Shown here one piece after another: positions 10,018 to 17,462 of a stretch of DNA of 33,837 bases; position 1 is the stretch's first letter; each line of letters starts with the position of its first letter. The notes below the pieces were generated by a model. It saw only the letters and a list, made by a program, of their open reading frames with translations, was not told the origin of the DNA and did not search any database. The stretch lies in NCBI GenBank assembly GCA_021846285.1, contig JAJZCB010000038.1, positions 1-33,837 on the forward strand, given 5' to 3'. Made by a program: the position numbers and the translations under genes. The stretch is from Bacillota bacterium. Its GTDB lineage: Bacteria > Bacillota > Bacilli > Alicyclobacillales > SLC66.

Positions 10018-10743
10018 ATGTCGGCAAATTGGGTTTTCGGTGCTGATAATGCCACGAACTCTTACCCGTATTGCGGAGGAATGAAGTTTTATATCGGACG
10101 GTTAGGGGGCGGAACTACACCGAGTCAACTCTGGACACTTCCAGCAGGCGCGAATATACCGGCCTACACGTATTGGAACATCGAGGGACCCGGTGCAAAC
10201 CCAGACCCGACCAACATTACCAACACGCAGTGGGGGGAACAACAAGCCAATGCCTATTACAACTACTGGCATACTGTGGCTTCGCCGACCGGTTTTGTTG
10301 GCAATACAATGTTCGGCGCTGTTTCTAGCGGTTCTGGTGGATGGAATGCCAAACAGACCGCAACTGCCTATCAAGAAAACCAAGCAGTCGCTGATGGGTT
10401 CTTAAACGGCCTCCAATCTGTCCTGAACGCGAACGACTTCGCCGTCAACATAGGACTCTACGGTTCACAGACTTCTGAGTTTGCCGATCTTCTTGACGCC
10501 TCCAACTGGTCATCGCCACAACCAATAGTGATTTGGAACGCCATTGGAACGTCGAAGAGCTACTCAGATTGTGCCGGAATCGAAAGTGTCTACTGCCCAG
10601 CTCCGAATATTGGCGGCTACGCTGTTGTGATCTGGCAATTTGCCACAAATTTGACTGGGCCTGATTACGATATTTCTCCTTACGGAACCGAGGGAACAAT
10701 TGACATGCAGTGGCCAGCGGTTGCATATCCCGGTTTCTGCTAA
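10018..10743 (+). CDS. Uncharacterised protein, possibly a glycoside hydrolase-like barrel
   Basis: I do not recognise this 241-residue protein with confidence. It is rich in Trp, Tyr, Asn, Ser and Gly, like exported Gram-positive proteins, but has no signal peptide (MSANWVFGADNATNSYPYCGG). It contains alternating hydrophobic strands such as AYTYWNIEGP, NIGLYGSQTSEF and GGYAVVIWQFA, plus a late DMQW. That pattern is reminiscent of GH25 or DUF1906-like TIM barrels, where an acidic residue follows strand ends; this is only a guess. Four Cys could form disulfides. AAAGGAG precedes the ATG at about 13 bases. It is divergent from the PC4-like gene and convergent with an Asp-box gene, the same layout as 16796-17409. 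Confidence 0.6.
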   Translation: MSANWVFGADNATNSYPYCGGMKFYIGRLGGGTTPSQLWTLPAGANIPAYTYWNIEGPGANPDPTNITNTQWGEQQANAYYNYWHTVASPTGFVGNTMFGAVSSGSGGWNAKQTATAYQENQAVADGFLNGLQSVLNANDFAVNIGLYGSQTSEFADLLDASNWSSPQPIVIWNAIGTSKSYSDCAGIESVYCPAPNIGGYAVVIWQFATNLTGPDYDISPYGTEGTIDMQWPAVAYPGFC

Positions 10744-10776
10744 ACTTCGTGTTCCCGGTGCAAGTGATTCTCTTGA

Positions 10777-10819
10777 AATCCAAAGTCCTTCTGCCCTATT
10801 TGCGGAAGGACTTTGGATT
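10777..10819. terminator. Hairpin between convergent genes
   Basis: AATCCAAAGTCCTT (10777-10790) and AAGGACTTTGGATT (10806-10819) form a perfect 14-bp stem with a 15-base loop. It lies between the plus-strand stop at 10743 and the minus-strand stop at 10834, so it could end transcription both ways. No T tract follows on either side. Confidence 0.6.
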
Positions 10820-10833
10820 CCAAACATCTATGT

Positions 10834-12012
10834 TTATCCTGCATTCCACTTGGAACCGCCGTCTTTCGTTATCACAGGCAACCCGTTACTCGTGAGCGCC
10901 CACCCCAGAGTTGGAGAAAGAAATTGAATGCTCGACAGCGGTTCTTCTGTCCGCCCGAGATATGTCCAATTTCGGCCCAAATCCCTTGAAATAAAAAATG
11001 TGACGCCGTGATTAAGCGGTAACGGAACGCCCATAATCAAGGCATTTTGAGAAAGCAAACTGAACATGACCCCAAATGAATCTGGTTTGGTTTTGGTACT
11101 TCCCAAGGTCCATGTGTGTCCTCCGTTTACTGTGCGCAGAAGGCCTGCGCGCCTATAATTCGTACCGACTACACTGGCAACCGGAACCACCCCATACTGC
11201 GATCCAAAAAAGACAGGCCCTTGCGTGAGGACAACCTTGGGCAGCTTACTGTCGATTTTCTGGGATAAGACCGGAATTCGTACAGGTGACCAACTCCACC
11301 CGCCGTCGTGTGTATAAAACAAGGAACCCATGCCGCCGTTGGCGTCACCACCACGTTCGTACCCCACACGGTTTGTGAGAAAACGGATGTCCATGATGTT
11401 TTGCCGGCCATAATTACGCACCAAGGTCCATCTTTGCCCGCCATCGCTTGTTCGATACAACGCCTCAGGAGATGCGGCCAGCGCCGGAAACCCGTTGACC
11501 AGGAGCCAACCATCTTTGCTTGATAAAAAACTAAAAAATGTGCCCCCCGTTCCGACCGCGAACGGGGGGATGACAGTGTACTCGCGCCAACGGACACCGC
11601 CATCGTATGTATACCAAATGGTCAGGCTGTGATGTTTTCCCTTGGCGGCAAGCCATGCATGTCGAGGTGACCCGAAGTACACGGCCTGGTTGGATATCGG
11701 ACGGACGCCAGGGGGATTTACCTCGGCCCAGGTGCGCCAGCCATTTACAGTGTGCAGCACCGCTCTGTAATACACCCCCCATCCATCGTGCTGGTTAAAC
11801 ATTTTAAGGTATAATAAATGCGGATCTTTCCCATTATGCGCTACCGGGGTTCCAGCAGTTCGTGTACGAGCAGGTGCCTTCCCCGCCTCCGTAACGTGCT
11901 GACTGGATTGCTGCGATGAAGCGGAAGGTGAGACCCCGCACCCCGACAGCATGACCGCTGCACTTGTAACGAGAGCAATAGACGCTGCGCGAAACTTCTC
12001 CTGCGATTTCAA
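10834..12012 (-). CDS. Lipoprotein with Asp-box (BNR/Ycf48-like) beta-propeller repeats
   Basis: The predicted product is an exported lipoprotein of 392 residues. From the TTG at 12012 the N terminus has a short basic start, a hydrophobic core and the lipobox MLSGCG, then a Ser/Gln/Thr-rich linker. The body carries at least six Asp-box repeats of the S/T-x-D-x-G-x-x-W type (TYDGGVRW, TSDGGQRW, THDGGWSW, TVNGGHTW, SRDLGRNW, TKDGGSKW), as in sialidase and Ycf48 beta-propellers. The TTG start is chosen because AGGAAGGTGAT precedes it; the ATG at 12060 would add 16 residues with no site. Ligand and role are unknown. A second, damaged propeller gene is at 17463-18544. Confidence 0.8.
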   Translation of the reverse strand: MKSQEKFRAASIALVTSAAVMLSGCGVSPSASSQQSSQHVTEAGKAPARTRTAGTPVAHNGKDPHLLYLKMFNQHDGWGVYYRAVLHTVNGWRTWAEVNPPGVRPISNQAVYFGSPRHAWLAAKGKHHSLTIWYTYDGGVRWREYTVIPPFAVGTGGTFFSFLSSKDGWLLVNGFPALAASPEALYRTSDGGQRWTLVRNYGRQNIMDIRFLTNRVGYERGGDANGGMGSLFYTHDGGWSWSPVRIPVLSQKIDSKLPKVVLTQGPVFFGSQYGVVPVASVVGTNYRRAGLLRTVNGGHTWTLGSTKTKPDSFGVMFSLLSQNALIMGVPLPLNHGVTFFISRDLGRNWTYLGRTEEPLSSIQFLSPTLGWALTSNGLPVITKDGGSKWNAG

Positions 12013-12224
12013 TGCAACATCACCTTCCTGACATCCATGGTCCCCGAATAGACGATTCATATGCCAAAAAGGTTACACATTGCGCTCCCGACCCGGCCCA
12101 CTTATAAGAAGCACAACCGAACCGCTCCGACGCACATTGATGTCCTGTCGCAGAAGACGCACCAGCATGCCCCTCTGAACGTGTGCATGTGGTACTGTTA
12201 CGATGTGAAATGGGGCGATCGTCC

Positions 12225-12686
12225 ATGACGCAGGACGACATCAAACACGAAGTGGCGACGCTGCTCACGGTGCGGCGTTGCTCGTACAACGAGATCGTGC
12301 GACGCCTTGGCCTCACGGAATCCAGAGTGGGCGCCATCATTCGCGATCTGCGCCGGATGGGCATCCTGCCGCCTGCGACACACCGGACTCAGCTCATGAT
12401 GTCCCGTCTGGCCCTGCCGGTTGAACCTGCGGAACTCAAGGAGGCCATACAGGCCGTGGAGCTTGCCATCGATCGGTACGCGGCAGTCATGGAGGATTCC
12501 CCGTCGCAGGTGCTATCCTTTCTGAGCAAACGTGAAACCGTGGAGTTGGGCGCACAACTTCTTAGGTTGTCGGGTGCGGACGGCCAGGACACGCCGACTG
12601 CGGTCGTGCATGCTTTGGCGCTCATTCTGGAGAGCGGCGGGTATGATGTGCCACCGTTGTCGGGGTTCACGCCGGTTCGGTCATGA
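12225..12686 (+). CDS. Helix-turn-helix protein of unknown role
   Basis: This is a 153-residue protein. The first 50 residues read as a winged-helix or sigma-region-4-like HTH: DIKHEVATLLTVRRCSYNEI then VRRLGLTESRVGAIIRDLRRMGIL. The rest is helical, with a long segment VEPAELKEAIQAVELAIDRY, and matches no family I know. The start at ATG 12225 fits the HTH boundary; ATG 12210 and GTG 12183 are also open, and no strong ribosome binding site separates them. It stands alone on the plus strand between minus-strand genes, and probably encodes a small DNA-binding regulator. Confidence 0.6.
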   Translation: MTQDDIKHEVATLLTVRRCSYNEIVRRLGLTESRVGAIIRDLRRMGILPPATHRTQLMMSRLALPVEPAELKEAIQAVELAIDRYAAVMEDSPSQVLSFLSKRETVELGAQLLRLSGADGQDTPTAVVHALALILESGGYDVPPLSGFTPVRS

Positions 12687-12710
12687 TGAACGCTATTTCG
12701 CAACCGCGTG

Positions 12711-12978
12711 TCACGACAGCTTCAGACGAATCGTGTCTGCACCAGAATCCACAGACGTCACCGTATACACCATCTCGCCCATCGGTCCGCCCAATCCTGT
12801 TCTCTATCGACACACGTGTGCCCACCCGTTCCAGAACGAGAAATGGCGCCGATTACGAGGAAGAGAAGAACCCGACGCTCTCCTTTGTGAACCAGAGTTC
12901 ACCGAAGCGAATGCCGACAGACACGATGTTCCCTTCACTTTGGCCCGCCAACTCGTTCGTTCTTGACTCAAAGTGTGA
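12711..12978 (-). pseudogene. Decayed small gene of unknown family
   Basis: No intact gene is seen between 12687 and 13059, but the minus strand carries a protein-like trail. It reads ELAGQSEGNIVSVGIRFGEL then WFTKESVGFFSSS, stops at 12853-12855 (TAA), continues in frame as SAPFLVLERVGTRVSIENRIG, then shifts frame near 12790 to GGPMGEMVYTVTSVDSGADT and IRLKLS ending at a TGA (12711-12713). There is no start codon at the 5' end. One nonsense codon plus one frameshift in a strand-rich sequence of about 85 residues suggests a pseudogene. The family was not identified. Confidence 0.4.
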
Positions 12979-13059
12979 TCAGTAGTCCGTTTGATGGGAA
13001 AATAGCCGTTCGGCCATTTTCATGATAATCTTGTGGCCCGAAGGAACATGGGTGTTTAG

Positions 13060-13488
13060 TTATGGAATAACAGTAACTTTCATTAGAATGCCAACAACCA
13101 TGATCACTGTAGCTAATCCAACTCCTGTGAGAATAGACCACTTCAAGTGAAAATAGCTTAACCGACCACTGATAAAGGAAGCTGGCAATCCGACGAACAC
13201 AATCAAAACACATCCGATCCCGAAGGATTTCCAATCCATTGGGATGTTCCAACGAAACCATTGAATCGTTCCAACCATACCTTCATCAACCGTAAGTCCG
13301 ACAACCCAAAGGCTGACACCTGTGAGGATACAATTTTTCATTCGTTTTGACTTCGATCTAACCAAACCGCATACTACAAATAAAACCAATAGCCAGATGG
13401 AGTACGTGAAAAATTTCGATGTGTAAAAGGCTATAAGTCCGAGAAGTATCCCGATTGCTAAAACAATCACCCACATGACTCGATTCAT
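13060..13488 (-). CDS. Small membrane protein, four predicted helices
   Basis: I do not recognise this 142-residue protein. It has four hydrophobic segments: MWVIVLAIGILLGLIAFY, YSIWLLVLFVVCGLV, a middle segment around FGIGCVLIVFVGLPASF, and a C-terminal SILTGVGLATVIMVVGILM. Short basic loops (RSKSKRMK) suggest membrane orientation. Its AT-richer codon use differs from the housekeeping genes, fitting an accessory origin. The start ATG at 13488 has a weak GGTGA upstream. It lies just beyond the terminator of the gene at 13570, so it is probably transcribed separately. Confidence 0.65.
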   Translation of the reverse strand: MNRVMWVIVLAIGILLGLIAFYTSKFFTYSIWLLVLFVVCGLVRSKSKRMKNCILTGVSLWVVGLTVDEGMVGTIQWFRWNIPMDWKSFGIGCVLIVFVGLPASFISGRLSYFHLKWSILTGVGLATVIMVVGILMKVTVIP

Positions 13489-13527
13489 TGTTACGGCTCA
13501 CCGCTCTTTTCTGAAATATAAAAATAC

Positions 13528-13549
13528 AGACGCGCAGTTATGCGCGTCT
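13528..13549 (-). terminator. Rho-independent terminator of the exported-protein gene
   Basis: On the minus strand a 9-bp stem (AGACGCGCA/TGCGCGTCT) with a four-base loop is followed by a T-rich GTATTTTTAT. It sits 20 bases after the stop of the gene ending at 13570 and closes the sigma-factor operon. Confidence 0.8.
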
Positions 13550-13569
13550 TATCTATTTCGAAGAGAACT

Positions 13570-14334
13570 TCAGTTCAGAGCAACATATCCCTGGTAGTCC
13601 GTTCCACAGAAGTAGTTACACGAACTGCAATCGTTCACATCGGTTGTGAAATTTTGTCCACTGCCACCGCTCCAGTTCATTGAATAACTATCAGCGTTTT
13701 GTTGTCCCGCACCAATATTTGGACAACCTGCAGTGTATCCATTTCCGGCCCAGTTAATCCAGTTCCAGTAGATCGCTGAGGACGGAATTTGAGACAACCA
13801 CACTTGGTAATGACTCACATTGACCGTGCCGTTGTACGTGTTGTTTGAGTACGTGATTTGGTAATCCGCGTAGGCATTGTGATACGTATTAAATGAACCA
13901 TCCGCCGTAAGGTACGATACGTTGGGGGTTGACTGAAAACTCGGCGAACTTTGGATGGTAGCGGTCGACTGCTGAAGCGCCTTTTTTTGAATCATTTGAT
14001 GCAGAGTGTTAATTTCTTTCTCTTGCTGAAGATGATCGCCTTGTTGAATCACATATTGCTGGTGATTTTTCTCCGCTTGAGCCAGAGACTCAACGTGCAC
14101 GGCGATGAGACTTCCAGGCGCACCGGGAAGTGTCTTTTCGTTGAGCAACTGACCAGTTTGAGAATACGCTCGGTATGTGATTTCATAATGCAGCGACTGT
14201 GTCACGTCTTTGGCGACAAATACATGTGTGGTATTCGAGATATTCACCGATTTCGTCGCTGCATAGGATTGCCCTATGCCCAGACTTGCTAAAACACCAA
14301 GAACCGCAAAAACTGTGCCAATTTTTTTGTGCAA
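13570..14334 (-). CDS. Exported protein of unknown function, third gene of the ECF operon
   Basis: A signal peptide is clear: KIGTVFAVLGVLASLGIGQSYA with likely cleavage after YAA or SYA. The 254-residue product has a coiled, Gln-rich middle (SLAQAEKNHQQYVIQQGDHL) and a C-terminal domain rich in Asn, Tyr, Trp and Cys (CPNIGAGQQNADSYS, NDCSSCNYFC) that could be disulfide-bonded. No family was recognised. The open frame starts at TTG 14334, but an ATG at 14338 with a better-spaced GGAAG would give MFAQKIG if the A7 run at 14322-14328 were one base shorter. It follows the sigma and putative anti-sigma genes and is closed by a terminator. Confidence 0.75.
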   Translation of the reverse strand: MHKKIGTVFAVLGVLASLGIGQSYAATKSVNISNTTHVFVAKDVTQSLHYEITYRAYSQTGQLLNEKTLPGAPGSLIAVHVESLAQAEKNHQQYVIQQGDHLQQEKEINTLHQMIQKKALQQSTATIQSSPSFQSTPNVSYLTADGSFNTYHNAYADYQITYSNNTYNGTVNVSHYQVWLSQIPSSAIYWNWINWAGNGYTAGCPNIGAGQQNADSYSMNWSGGSGQNFTTDVNDCSSCNYFCGTDYQGYVALN

Positions 14335-14362
14335 ACATGTTCGTCATCTTCCTTTCTCATGA

Positions 14363-15214
14363 TCAGGATGTCTTGGCGATGATACTCTCCGTCACACCAA
14401 GAATGACAGACCGATCGACGGCGGGGCCATTCACCGAATACTGCACATGGCGGCGATAGAAGTACACCGTCAACTGTGCCAAGCCAGTTGCGGCGGTGTG
14501 CGATTCAGGCGTCATAAACTCAAGCACCGACTGTCCCATAATGTTGACCTTTTTTGCACTGGGAGCCAACTGGCGTGGTCCTGTAAACGCATAGGAGATG
14601 GTTCCCTTGTAAGATGAACTTGGATGCCAGCCTCCCCGGCTAAGCCTTAGAAGAGCCTGTTCAGAAACGGTTACATTTTCTCCTTGCATTTTCGGATGAA
14701 CGTGATACACCAGGTCCAGTTCCTGCATCACTTCTGTGCCAACGCCCTGATGATATTCCGATAAGGCAACCTGATGATTCAACGAGGCATTCAAAACTTG
14801 TGGCACTACGAATGGGAACTTCTCCTCATTTTGTGCCTGAGCGAGCGTCATGAGAGGTGGACGAAACCAGTGACCGACGCTGGTGGTCTTCGGAGGTGGC
14901 AACAACTTGTCGAGCGCGTTTTGCACGACATGAATGTTCATTGCTCCTACAGACCCCGCGAAGATCGTGTGCTCCAACCAATGCTCAGCTCCCAAAGACG
15001 TGCTGTAAGCCCATGCCTTCATACTTGGACTAATGCCAAACGCCAGCACCAGACATCCACTCACGGCGCCTGTGAGCACCTGCCGATGTCGTCGAACCCG
15101 CTTCCTACGTTCAGCCGTGAAGCGAATGTTCGCTCCGGTCAAACGTGATGGATAGGGAAGGTCTGCACGAAAAGAATCTTGAGTGTGCATGTCAAGCCCT
15201 TTGTTATCCCCCAT
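14363..15214 (-). CDS. Putative membrane-anchored anti-sigma factor
   Basis: This 283-residue protein has a basic N-terminal segment (RRKRVRRHRQ), one transmembrane helix at about residues 46-65 (VLTGAVSGCLVLAFGI) and a long outside domain. That is the layout of DUF4179/DUF4367-like anti-sigma partners. No zinc-binding HxxxCxxC motif is seen in the short cytoplasmic part. The start overlaps the stop of the sigma gene by 11 bases, so the two are coupled, the strongest argument for the anti-sigma role. The external part (LTVYFYRRHVQYSVNG, strand-rich) may sense an envelope signal or the exported protein encoded next. No function is proven from sequence. Confidence 0.6.
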   Translation of the reverse strand: MGDNKGLDMHTQDSFRADLPYPSRLTGANIRFTAERRKRVRRHRQVLTGAVSGCLVLAFGISPSMKAWAYSTSLGAEHWLEHTIFAGSVGAMNIHVVQNALDKLLPPPKTTSVGHWFRPPLMTLAQAQNEEKFPFVVPQVLNASLNHQVALSEYHQGVGTEVMQELDLVYHVHPKMQGENVTVSEQALLRLSRGGWHPSSSYKGTISYAFTGPRQLAPSAKKVNIMGQSVLEFMTPESHTAATGLAQLTVYFYRRHVQYSVNGPAVDRSVILGVTESIIAKTS

Positions 15215-15782
15215 GAAATACTTCCCCCTGTTTTCGATCAGTTCGTTGTTCCCCCTGGCCTCTCCAAACCTCAGCCAAAGTTGAGCGAGATTTGTGCAGA
15301 CGGGATTTTACCGTTCCAAGAGGACAGCCGAGTCTCGCAGCGATTTCACCCTCGCTAAGATCGTAAAAATAATACATAAAAACAACCGCTCGGAGTTTTG
15401 GCTTGAGCCGACTCACCGCATCCCACAACTCAAGATGCATGCCCTCTTTGACGGAATGCATCTTCTCAAACTCTAACCCCACTGGAATTTCTCTGTTAAC
15501 TGATTTTCTGCGCCAACTGTATGAGGCATTAATGACGATTTTGGCGAACCATGGCGCAAACCCATTTTCTCCACGGCAACGTTTCAGTTGAAAATAGGCT
15601 TGTATAAATGCCTCCTGTACCGCATCCTCTGCGGCGCTCAAGTCTTGGGTACGACTGTATGCGAGTCGAACGGCCCATGATCGGTGCCATTCCACCAATT
15701 CATCAAACGCCTGGACATCTCCAGACTTGGCACGAGCGAGAAGCGCCACCTCCTTAGCGATGTCTTCTCGCCCTTTCTCCAT
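15204..15782 (-). CDS. ECF-type RNA polymerase sigma factor
   Basis: This is an extracytoplasmic-function sigma-70 factor of 192 residues. Region 2 reads VEWHRSWAVRLAYSRT then LSAAEDAVQEAFIQAYFQL (core-polymerase and -10 contacts). Region 4 reads YDLSEGEIAARLGCPLGTVK followed by SRLHKSR, a typical -35 recognition HTH. Region 3 is absent, as expected. GGGAGTGA lies six to seven bases before the ATG. It heads a three-gene operon with a putative anti-sigma and an exported protein. No convincing ECF-type autoregulated promoter was found in the 270 bases upstream. Confidence 0.92.
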   Translation of the reverse strand: MEKGREDIAKEVALLARAKSGDVQAFDELVEWHRSWAVRLAYSRTQDLSAAEDAVQEAFIQAYFQLKRCRGENGFAPWFAKIVINASYSWRRKSVNREIPVGLEFEKMHSVKEGMHLELWDAVSRLKPKLRAVVFMYYFYDLSEGEIAARLGCPLGTVKSRLHKSRSTLAEVWRGQGEQRTDRKQGEVFHGG

Positions 15783-15859
15783 GAACGGTCACTCCCTTCT
15801 CTTGGTCAATTTCAATGAAGACACGTCATCTTGGAGGAAGGGTATTCACAAGTTCCACT

Positions 15860-15883
15860 TCAAGATAACGATCGCCAGTTCAT
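15860..15883 (-). other. Seven-codon ORF with strong ribosome binding site upstream of sigma gene
   Basis: On the minus strand AAGGAAGGTGA is followed four bases later by ATG AAC TGG CGA TCG TTA TCT TGA (MNWRSLS). The site is nearly ideal. It may be a leader peptide or the relic of a deleted gene. The rest of 15783-16051 shows nothing recognisable. Confidence 0.35.
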
Positions 15884-16051
15884 AAAATCACCTTCCTTTC
15901 GTTCTTCTAAATGAATGATGTGCTAACACGTACAAAAGGTTCATTTTGATTTCATTTCATAATCTTTGTGAAAAGCAACAGAACTCAAGTTTGTCACGGT
16001 TACTACTTTGGCGCACCAAAACGGTCATTCTTCGCGCAGATAGAGATCGTC

Positions 16052-16183
16052 TCACGACACGGTTAATACCCGGCGTAACTCGGTGACTCCAACCCCGGTA
16101 TAGCCTGTGGTGTCCCATACCGGCCCGTAATATAGCGAATGGCGGGCCACCGTGCTGTCGACCGGGTTCCAGTTGTTACGCAT
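16052..16183 (-). pseudogene. Short ORF, probable gene fragment
   Basis: A 43-codon minus-strand ORF (MRNNWNPVDSTVARHSLYYG, then PVWDTTGYTGVGVTELRRV and LTVS) has protein-like composition but no good ribosome binding site. It ends where the long direct repeat copy 2 begins. It looks like a C-terminal fragment left at a rearrangement point; the family was not recognised. Confidence 0.3.
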
Positions 16184-16202
16184 CTGACCGCCTGACGGCG
16201 TG

Positions 16203-16448
16203 TCACGAGGCAGGCTCATCCACTTGCTTGATCTGTTCCAGCAGCGCCATGACTTTGTCAAACTGCTCGACCGGCACGCTGATCCCTTTGCCTGGCAGCC
16301 ACTGCCCGTCGTTGCTGCGGTTTTGATACCAGGTGCGGATGTCGACGTACTGCTTGTCCTTCAGTCTCGTCCGCGACACGACGATTTTGTTGCGCTCGTC
16401 GCGCTCCACTTCGCCGACGACCGTCTGCTCATCCCAAAATTCGCTCAT
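16203..16448 (-). CDS. PC4/YdbC-like ssDNA-binding protein, copy 2
   Basis: Paralogue of the gene at 9293-9538, 81 residues, identical over almost the whole core and differing at the C-terminal helix (ALLEQIKQVDEPAS). It has the same start, ribosome binding site and upstream repeat pair. It is divergent from the plus-strand gene at 16796. The conserved core with changes confined to the end suggests recent duplication or gene conversion, with both copies probably expressed. Confidence 0.75.
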   Translation of the reverse strand: MSEFWDEQTVVGEVERDERNKIVVSRTRLKDKQYVDIRTWYQNRSNDGQWLPGKGISVPVEQFDKVMALLEQIKQVDEPAS

Positions 16449-16498
16449 GGGATTCACCCCCTTCAAGTCCATGGTAAAGGATTGCGCTTGGGTGAAAC

Positions 16499-16515
16499 GG
16501 TCAATTTTAGGTCAA
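16499..16515 (-). promoter_or_regulatory. TTGACC direct repeat upstream of PC4-like gene copy 2
   Basis: Same TTGACC-N5-TTGACC arrangement as at 9589-9605, at the same distance from the start. It lies at the edge of the fully identical segment, so conservation may simply reflect recent duplication. Confidence 0.35.
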
Positions 16516-16795
16516 ATTCACTTGTGTCGAGTGAGTCAGTTCCTGCCGCTTCCATCTGTCCTGCGGACTTCTCTGTGGTCGATGTGACGCGAAACTTTGA
16601 TGCAGGTGGCGCAGGCAGTCTGTCCATACGCAAATGAGGATTCGTCCGTACACATGGTGAGGGGGTGAAAAGAAGGATGCCGGGTATTTCCGCTCACCTT
16701 GGAGGGATGTGTGATTACCAGACCACAGTTGTCCGAAGTCAAGTGGTTGTATCCGCAGAAGTGCTAATTTAAGTCAATTATCAGGGGGAATCATC

Positions 16796-17409
16796 ATGGT
16801 GTTTTGGGATATGCAAACCGCTATCAATCTCGGGGGAGCGTTCTCAAAAGGTGAGGCGGAGTCAATCGGTAAGTTTGACGCAGCGAACGGCTATGTCGGC
16901 GGGATCGCGGTCGTGGGCAACATCCCGGATTTCATTCAATATGCCGGTGGCACTGTCCAAGATGCCGAAAGCTTGCTTCTCTCAATTGGACAGAACTATC
17001 TCAAGGGTTTCCCAAAAGGCTTTTTTGCGTGGTCATTCTCCAACGAAAAAGCCAGCGCGTCAGCGGGAACCGATGCTGGTGAAATACAGCGTTTCTTGAC
17101 CAATCAGATCGGTTCGCTCGCTCCCTTCTTTGATGCCGAAACAGGCTATGCGTCAGTTACCGCGCCTTGGGCGGGACCGGAAGTGCTTTACCGCAATTAT
17201 ATTGTCCGGGGGATGCGTCGCAATATACCCAATGCAAGCTTTCCGGTTTCCTCGGAGTAACGACGTACATCGCCTCATGTCAATCAGCACTGGGGTACCA
17301 AGGGGGTATTACTGCTTTTAAATCAGCATTTGGCGCTTGCCCACAATACGTGATCATTAACGGTGGGCACGAGAACCAGATCGACACTTCGACACTTACC
17401 TGTTCTTGA
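16796..17409 (+). pseudogene. Uncharacterised protein with a frame break
   Basis: The first frame starts at ATG 16796 after AGGGGG and runs to a stop at 17260. A second frame carries protein-like sequence (CPGDASQYTQCKLSGFLGVT, later SCQSALGYQGGITAF and INGGHENQIDTSTLTCS) to 17409. One extra G in the G5 run at 17208-17212 would join them into a 204-residue protein. The joined C terminus has several Cys, as in exported proteins. No signal peptide or known family was seen (MVFWDMQTAINLGGAFSKGE). It holds the same module position as the gene at 10018, but clear homology between the two is not visible by eye. It may be a true mutation, an assembly error or slippage. Confidence 0.55.
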
Positions 17410-17422
17410 TCGAAAGTTTGGC

Positions 17423-17456
17423 AAGACCGTTCAGGCATTGTTCCATGAACGGTCTT
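17423..17456. terminator. Hairpin between convergent genes
   Basis: AAGACCGTTCA (17423-17433) and TGAACGGTCTT (17446-17456) form an 11-bp perfect stem with a 12-base loop. It sits between the plus-strand stop at 17409 and the restored minus-strand stop at 17463. There is no T tract. Its position supports 17463 as the true end of the minus-strand gene. Confidence 0.6.
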
Positions 17457-17462
17457 CCTATG

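Larger units (their letters stand above)
16191..16720. repeat. Long direct repeat, copy 2
   Basis: Counterpart of 9281-9812. It includes a PC4-like gene, its upstream TTGACC pair and the start of the leader of the next plus-strand gene. The segment 16261-16500 appears identical to copy 1; divergence rises on both sides. 16721-16795 holds only the ribosome binding site of the gene at 16796. Confidence 0.92.

Noticed and set aside
12532-12966. Plus-strand open frames after the HTH gene
   Set aside because: Arg- and Ser/Pro-rich shadow translations; the opposite strand gives a more protein-like, though broken, reading.
15783-16050. ECF-type autoregulated promoter upstream of the sigma gene
   Set aside because: GGAAC- and TGAACC-like -35 candidates exist on the minus strand, but none has a CGT-type -10 at the required 16-17 base spacing.
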